Shown here: in pieces, positions 60,083 to 64,000 of the stretch
Layout: each line of letters starts with the position of its first letter
How positions within the stretch are numbered: the stretch's first letter is position 1
Assembly: GCA_963792205.1 (NCBI GenBank)
Contig: CAWBVI010000012.1
Span: forward strand, 38,566-102,565
Length of the DNA stretch: 64,000 nt
Source of the DNA: DATDAH01 sp963792205
GTDB taxonomy: Bacteria > Actinomycetota > Acidimicrobiia > Acidimicrobiales > DATDAH01
Direction of reading: 5' to 3'
Translations under genes and position numbers: made by a program
Notes under the pieces: model-generated
Databases searched by the model: none
The model's input: only the letters and a program-made list of their open reading frames with translations
Told to the model about the DNA's origin: nothing

Positions 60083-61477
60083 ATGGCAGTAGACGTTGGA
60101 GGGATCGCGAGTTCCGTTCGTCGGGAGCTCGGGTCCGGCCTGCGGGGGGAGGTGGTCGGCCCCGGCGACCGTGGCTACGACACGGCGCGCGCCGTGTTCA
60201 ACGGCATGATCGATCGGCGCCCGCTCGCCGTGATCCGGGCTGTTGATGCGTCCGACGTGCGCCGCTGCATCACGTTCGCACGTCGACACGACCTCCCGCT
60301 CTCGGTGCGCGGGGGCGGTCACAGCGTCGCCGGGCACGCCGTGGGCGACGGCGCCGTCATGCTTGACCTGTCCGGCATGAAAGCCCTCCGGGTTGATCCA
60401 GAGACGAGGACGGTCCGGGCCGAACCCGGGCTCACGCTTGGGGGAGTTCGACCGCGCCACGCAGGCGTTCGGGTTGGCGACGACGCTCGGAGTGTGTCTG
60501 CGACCGGGATCGCAGGACTCACGCTCGGCGGCGGGCTGGGCTGGCTCAACGGCCGCTATGGACTGGCCTGCGACAACCTGATCTCCGCCGACGTGGCGAC
60601 CGCCGACGGAGAGCTGCTGAGGGCCAGCGCCGAGGAGAACGAGGACCTGTTCTGGGCCATCCGAGGCGGCGGCGGCAACTTCGGGGTCGTCACCTCCTTC
60701 GAGTACCAACTTCATCCGGTCGACCCCGTACTGGCCGGCGGCCTGTCGTACCCGTTGAGCACGGCGCCGGAGGTCCTTCGTTTCTACGACGACTTCGTCA
60801 AGGCGGCCCCGGACGAGCTGTCCACGGCCGCGTCGCTCGGGCTGAGCCCGGTCGGGGAGCCCATGGTGTCGATCACGGTCTGCTACTGCGGTCCGATCGA
60901 CGAGGGCGAACAGGTGCTGCGCCCGCTGCGGACATTCCGGTCGCCGGCCGACGACACGATCCAGACCGGTGCCGTACACGGTCCTGCAGAGCGCTCGTGA
61001 CGAGGGGTACCCCTTCGGTCGACTGCACTACTGGAAGTCCGGCTGGCTCCGCGACGTGACCGACGGCGCCATCGAGACCCTGATGCAGTTCGTCCCGCAG
61101 ATGCCGTCCTCCGCTCAGCGGCGTCGGCCTGCAGCAGATGCACGGGGTAGCGAGCCGTGTCGCCCCATCGGCCACCGCCTTCGCGCATCGGGCCGAGCAG
61201 TACGACTTCCTCATCCTGTCGCAATGGTCCGAACCCGCCGACTCGGATCGCAACGTCCAGTGGACCAGAGCGCTGTTCGAGGCGATGCAGCCTCACCTCG
61301 AGGAGTCCGTGTACGTGAACAACCTGGGTGACGAAGGCCCGAGCGCGGGTCCATGCGGCCTACGGGGAGAACTACCCGCGCCTGGTCGCCGTGAAGCGAA
61401 CCTACGACCCGGACAACGTGTTCCGCGCCAACCACAACATCGATCCGTCCACGGACATCGCCGGCGGAGTCGAATGA
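60083..61477 (+). pseudogene. FAD-linked oxidase (berberine-bridge-enzyme-like), about five frameshifts
   Basis: A full-length BBE-type oxidase can be traced but needs about five frame changes (near 60437, 60500, 60968, 61110 and 61345). FAD-binding domain: RPLAVIRAVDASDVRRCITFARRHDLPLSVRGGGHSVAGHAVGDGAVMLDLSGM with the flavin-linking His in GGGHS, then GIAGLTLGGGLGWLNGRYGLACDNL and FWAIRGGGGNFGVVTSFEYQLHPV. The C-terminal BBE motif is NYPRLVAVKRTYDPDNVFRANHNI. Every segment is conserved, so either the sequence here is error-rich or the gene has decayed recently. It would oxidize an alcohol, sugar or alkaloid-like substrate. Confidence 0.82.
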
Positions 61478-61697
61478 ACGCCGGTGGGCAGCACAAGCCG
61501 AACCTCGGCTGAGCGGGCCTCGTGCCGCCGGCCAGGCCCAGAGCTGACTCGTCGTCTGGGCCGGCGATGACGACGACGTCGGCGCCGCGGGAGTGTGCAC
61601 ACCTCGAGATCGGAGCGTGCCGTTGCCGACGAAGCGCACGACGACGGACGAAGGGAGATCCGGTGACTCACGCGCACCATGGAGATCCGGTGGCGGT

Positions 61698-62812
61698 TTG
61701 CGCATTCTCGTGGTCGGCGCCGGGATCGCCGGTCTCGGCGTCGCCCGAGCGCTCCGGCAGCGCGGTTTCGCCGCCGAGGTGGTCGAGCGGGAACCCGCCT
61801 GGACGCACACCGGGGCGGGCATCTACCTGCCGGGCAACGCGGCGCGGGCGCTGCGTGCTCTCGGCTTGCAGTCCGCGGTTGCCGAGCGGGGATCGCTGAT
61901 CACCCACCAACGCCTCTGCGACCACCGGGGCCGCCTGCTCGCCGAGATCGACCTCACCGCGCTGTGGGGTGACGTCGGTCCGTGCCTCGCGTTGCACCGT
62001 GCCGACCTGCACGAGGTGCTGGCATCTCACGGCGAACCAGTGCTCGTCCGGATGGGGCGACCGGTGCGACGACTCAGCCAGCACGACGACACCGTGACCG
62101 TCGAGTTCGGCGACGTCACCGCCGACCGCTACGACCTGGTCATCGGCGCCGACGGCATCCACTCCACGGTCCGCCGGCTCGCCGTCGACGTCGGCAACGT
62201 CCGACCGGTGGGGCAGGTCGCTTGGCGCTTCGTCACCGAGTGCCCGCCGGAGGTGACCACGTGGACGGTGCTGCTCGGACGCGACGTCGCCTTTCTGGCC
62301 GTGCCGATCGGCCGGGGCCAGGTCTACTGCTACTGCGACGCATCCCCGAGCGCACCCCTCGATCACATGGCGACGACGTGAAGGGCACGCTGGTCGAGCT
62401 CCTGACCGGGTTCGCCGAGCCGGTGCCGGCCATCCTCGACACGCTCGGCCCCGACGACGCCGTGCACGTCGCGCCGATCGAAGAGGTGACGCTCGACGGG
62501 TGGTCACGCGGATCGGTGCTACTCGTCGGCGACGCCGCGCACGCGACCTCACCCAACATGGCCGAAGGCGCCGCGATGGCCCTCGAAGATGGCCTGGTAC
62601 TCGCCGAGTGCCTCACCTCCGACGGCGACGTCGCGCAGGCAGCGGCGAGGTTCCAGGCGCGACGCCGCCCACGCACGCAATGGGTCCACGCCCAGACACA
62701 CCGCCGGGATCGCACCCGCAACCTGCCAGCCGCCCTCCGCAACCTGGTGCTACGCAGATGGGGACGGAAGATCTTCCATGCCAACTATCGCCCGCTTCTC
62801 GATCTCCCCTGA
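61698..62812 (+). CDS. FAD-dependent monooxygenase (PHBH fold), single frameshift
   Basis: About 370 residues after repair. TTG start at 61698 is tentative. First part: LRILVVGAGIAGLGVARALRQRGF, EREPAWTHTGAGIYLPGNAARAL, the DG motif DLVIGADGIHSTVR. The frame breaks between about 62345 and 62375. The second part has GSVLLVGDAAHATSPNMAEGAAMALEDGLVLAE, the FAD-binding GD motif. Aromatic or polyketide-like substrate hydroxylation is typical of the family. A GGAGATCCGGTG motif is repeated at 61651 and 61681 just upstream. Bases 61478-61697 hold no other gene. Confidence 0.82.
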
Positions 62813-62868
62813 CGATGCGAACCGGACGGCGTGAGCGAGGCCGACCGCGAGCATCAGAGCAGGGCGCC

Positions 62869-63663
62869 GTGACCACCTCCACTTTCGAGCGAGGGCTCGG
62901 CATCACCGCCAGTCTCGACGCAGGACTCGCCCGTGACCTCGCCGTCGGCTGCGAGCAACTCGGCTACCACTCACTGTGGTCGAACGACGAGCCGGCCTCG
63001 CCCGGCCTGGAGACGCTCGCGCACGTCGCCGCCACGGCCCCGCAACTCAAGCTCGGCGTCGGCGCCCTGCCCCTCGACCGACATCAGCCGGTCCGGATCG
63101 CCGCAGAGATCGACCGCCTCGGGCTCGATCCCGCGAAGCTCTGGATCGGGATCGGGTCAGGCCAGCTGCGCTCGCCGATCGACATCGTCCAGCGAGCGGT
63201 CGCCGAGTTGCGTGAACTCCTACCGGAGAGCGCGCATCGTCGTCGCAGCCATGCGACCACGGCTGTGCCGCCTCGGTGGCGCGATCGCCGACGGCGTCCT
63301 GCTCAACTGGATGCTGCCCGCCCAAGCGGCGCAGGCGCGCCGATGGGTGCACGAAGGAGCCGACGAGGCTGGACGAGCGGCCCCGGTCGTCGCGTCGTAC
63401 ATCCGCGTCGCCGTGGGCCCCGGCTCACGCAGCGGCTCCGCGACGAGGAGGGCTACTACCGCAAGATCAACGACGGCCATCGCACGCATTTCGAGGCCAT
63501 GGACGTCCCGCTCGGGAGCGTCGGCGTGGCAGCATCGGCACGACCAGCAGTACTCGACGGACTGGCGCCCTACCACGCCGCGCTCGACCTTCCCATCGCA
63601 CGCCTGCTCGCAGCACACGATGCGACCTCGCTGCTCGCCGTCGCAGATGCCGCGGCGCCCTGA
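62869..63663 (+). CDS. LLM-class F420-dependent oxidoreductase-like protein, two frameshifts
   Basis: GTG start at 62869. First segment: GLGITASLDAGLARDLAVGCEQLGYHSLWSNDEP, LKLGVGALPLDRHQPVRIAAEIDRL, LWIGIGSGQLRSPIDIVQRAVAELREL. The frame changes at about 63230 (segment IVVAAMRPRLCRLGGAIADGVLLNWMLPAQA) and back at about 63430 (LRDEEGYYRKINDGHRTHFEAM), ending at 63663. About 265 residues, normal for small LLM proteins. It follows the monooxygenase in the same direction and may act with it. Confidence 0.8.
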   Translation: MTTSTFERGLGITASLDAGLARDLAVGCEQLGYHSLWSNDEPASPGLETLAHVAATAPQLKLGVGALPLDRHQPVRIAAEIDRLGLDPAKLWIGIGSGQLRSPIDIVQRAVAELRELLPESAHRRRSHATTAVPPRWRDRRRRPAQLDAARPSGAGAPMGARRSRRGWTSGPGRRVVHPRRRGPRLTQRLRDEEGYYRKINDGHRTHFEAMDVPLGSVGVAASARPAVLDGLAPYHAALDLPIARLLAAHDATSLLAVADAAAP

Positions 63664-64000
63664 GGCACGCCGACCTTCGACCCGGACAACAACCCAAGAA
63701 GGCTCACAAATCGGCCACGTGCGCGCCACGACCATCCGCGCCGCTGGCATCACTTGGCCGCCGCCCGACATCGGCCCCCTCCCTCAAGACCCACCGCGCC
63801 CATAATGACGATCTCCGGAACGGCGTCGAGGCGCGCACACCCGGCCAGGACGACGCCCGCGGCCGACCAGACGGCGCCCGGAATCGGTCTCGCGCCGCGG
63901 GCAGTACCCCGAGGCGTCCCAGAACACACCTCTCCCCGACGGCGCTGTGCCTCCAAACGCCGGGTTCAGGACGTGGCATCCGAGGCGAACGTTTCCGGAC
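63664..64000. other. No gene recognized at the right end
   Basis: 337 bp with open frames on both strands but none with family similarity or convincing amino-acid pattern. One minus-strand frame (about 63750-63870) has a hydrophobic run AVWSAAGVVLAGCARLDAVPE that might be the end of a protein lying outside the window. Confidence 0.5.

Noticed and set aside
55921..64000. Second att site for an element inserted at tRNA-Glu
   Set aside because: I looked for another copy of the tRNA 3' sequence in the right part of the window and saw none.
1..64000. CRISPR arrays, complete IS elements, prophage or toxin-antitoxin modules
   Set aside because: No regularly spaced repeats, transposase motifs, phage structural genes or recognizable TA pairs were found on either strand.

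Overview
The window is chromosomal DNA of a very GC-rich actinobacterium, most likely of class Acidimicrobiia (Iamia/Ilumatobacter-like). This is inferred from the GC-rich third codon positions, frequent GTG/TTG starts, many ATGA/GTGA gene overlaps, a HelR-type helicase, LLM-type flavin/F420 oxidoreductases, a PAC2 protein, an SCO6745-family protein and actinobacterial-style heme genes. No rRNA, CRISPR array, complete prophage or intact insertion sequence was seen. One tRNA-Glu(TTC) lies at 55.9 kb.

Layout. (1) 0-12.3 kb is an iron island. It holds a ferric-iron ABC importer (permease, binding lipoprotein and a distant ATPase), divergent FetAB-type export genes, and an EfeO-EfeB pair without EfeU. 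Two DtxR/IdeR-like iron boxes sit in front of the binding protein and efeO. Between these are a MenC/N-succinylamino-acid-racemase-like enzyme with a COG3375-type GNAT partner, a VOC protein and a PhyH-type dioxygenase. (2) 12.3-16.8 kb carries a DUF4349 lipoprotein, HelR-like helicase, patatin and a small protein. (3) 16.8-21.8 kb is a translationally coupled hemE-hemH-hemY-lnt run facing dtd. (4) 21.9-26.5 kb is an envelope/polyprenyl-type cluster: GT4, methyltransferase, terpenoid-toroid protein, methyltransferase and GtrA. (5) 26.5-32 kb is metabolic: TesB, PQQ-type sugar dehydrogenase, rhodanese-NUDIX fusion, sterol-desaturase-like protein and amidohydrolase. (6) 32-37.4 kb holds a MacB/FtsX-type ABC exporter and a NarL-type two-component system. 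(7) 37.5-41.1 kb contains YjbR, an LLM oxidoreductase and two tandem glycine-rich secreted proteins. (8) 41.2-49 kb contains CBS-citrate synthase plus GNAT, SCO6745, PAC2, a methyltransferase, a zinc-type CDF transporter and a histidine-rich membrane protein. (9) 49-55.8 kb is one leftward run: CoA-disulfide-reductase-like protein, GlnD, LLM, NUDIX and amidase.

Right of the tRNA-Glu (55.9-64 kb) the character changes. There is an ArsR-SRPBCC-RibD-like operon with a perfect palindromic operator, a protein remnant, a tyrosine recombinase cut off before its catalytic residues by a LysR gene, and redox genes that each need one to five frame corrections. This looks like a mosaic, decaying island beside a tRNA gene.

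Two repeat families stand out. A 113-bp element with a perfect 10-bp hairpin occurs four times, always in the same orientation and 0-25 nt after a stop codon. A second hairpin family (TTCTGGC...GCCAGAA) occurs three times at gene ends and shows compensatory base-pair changes.

About ten otherwise healthy genes left of 51 kb are each broken by one or two single-base indels, usually an extra C or G. Sequencing or assembly error is the likeliest cause, so 'frameshifted' genes in that part should be read as probably intact in the organism.
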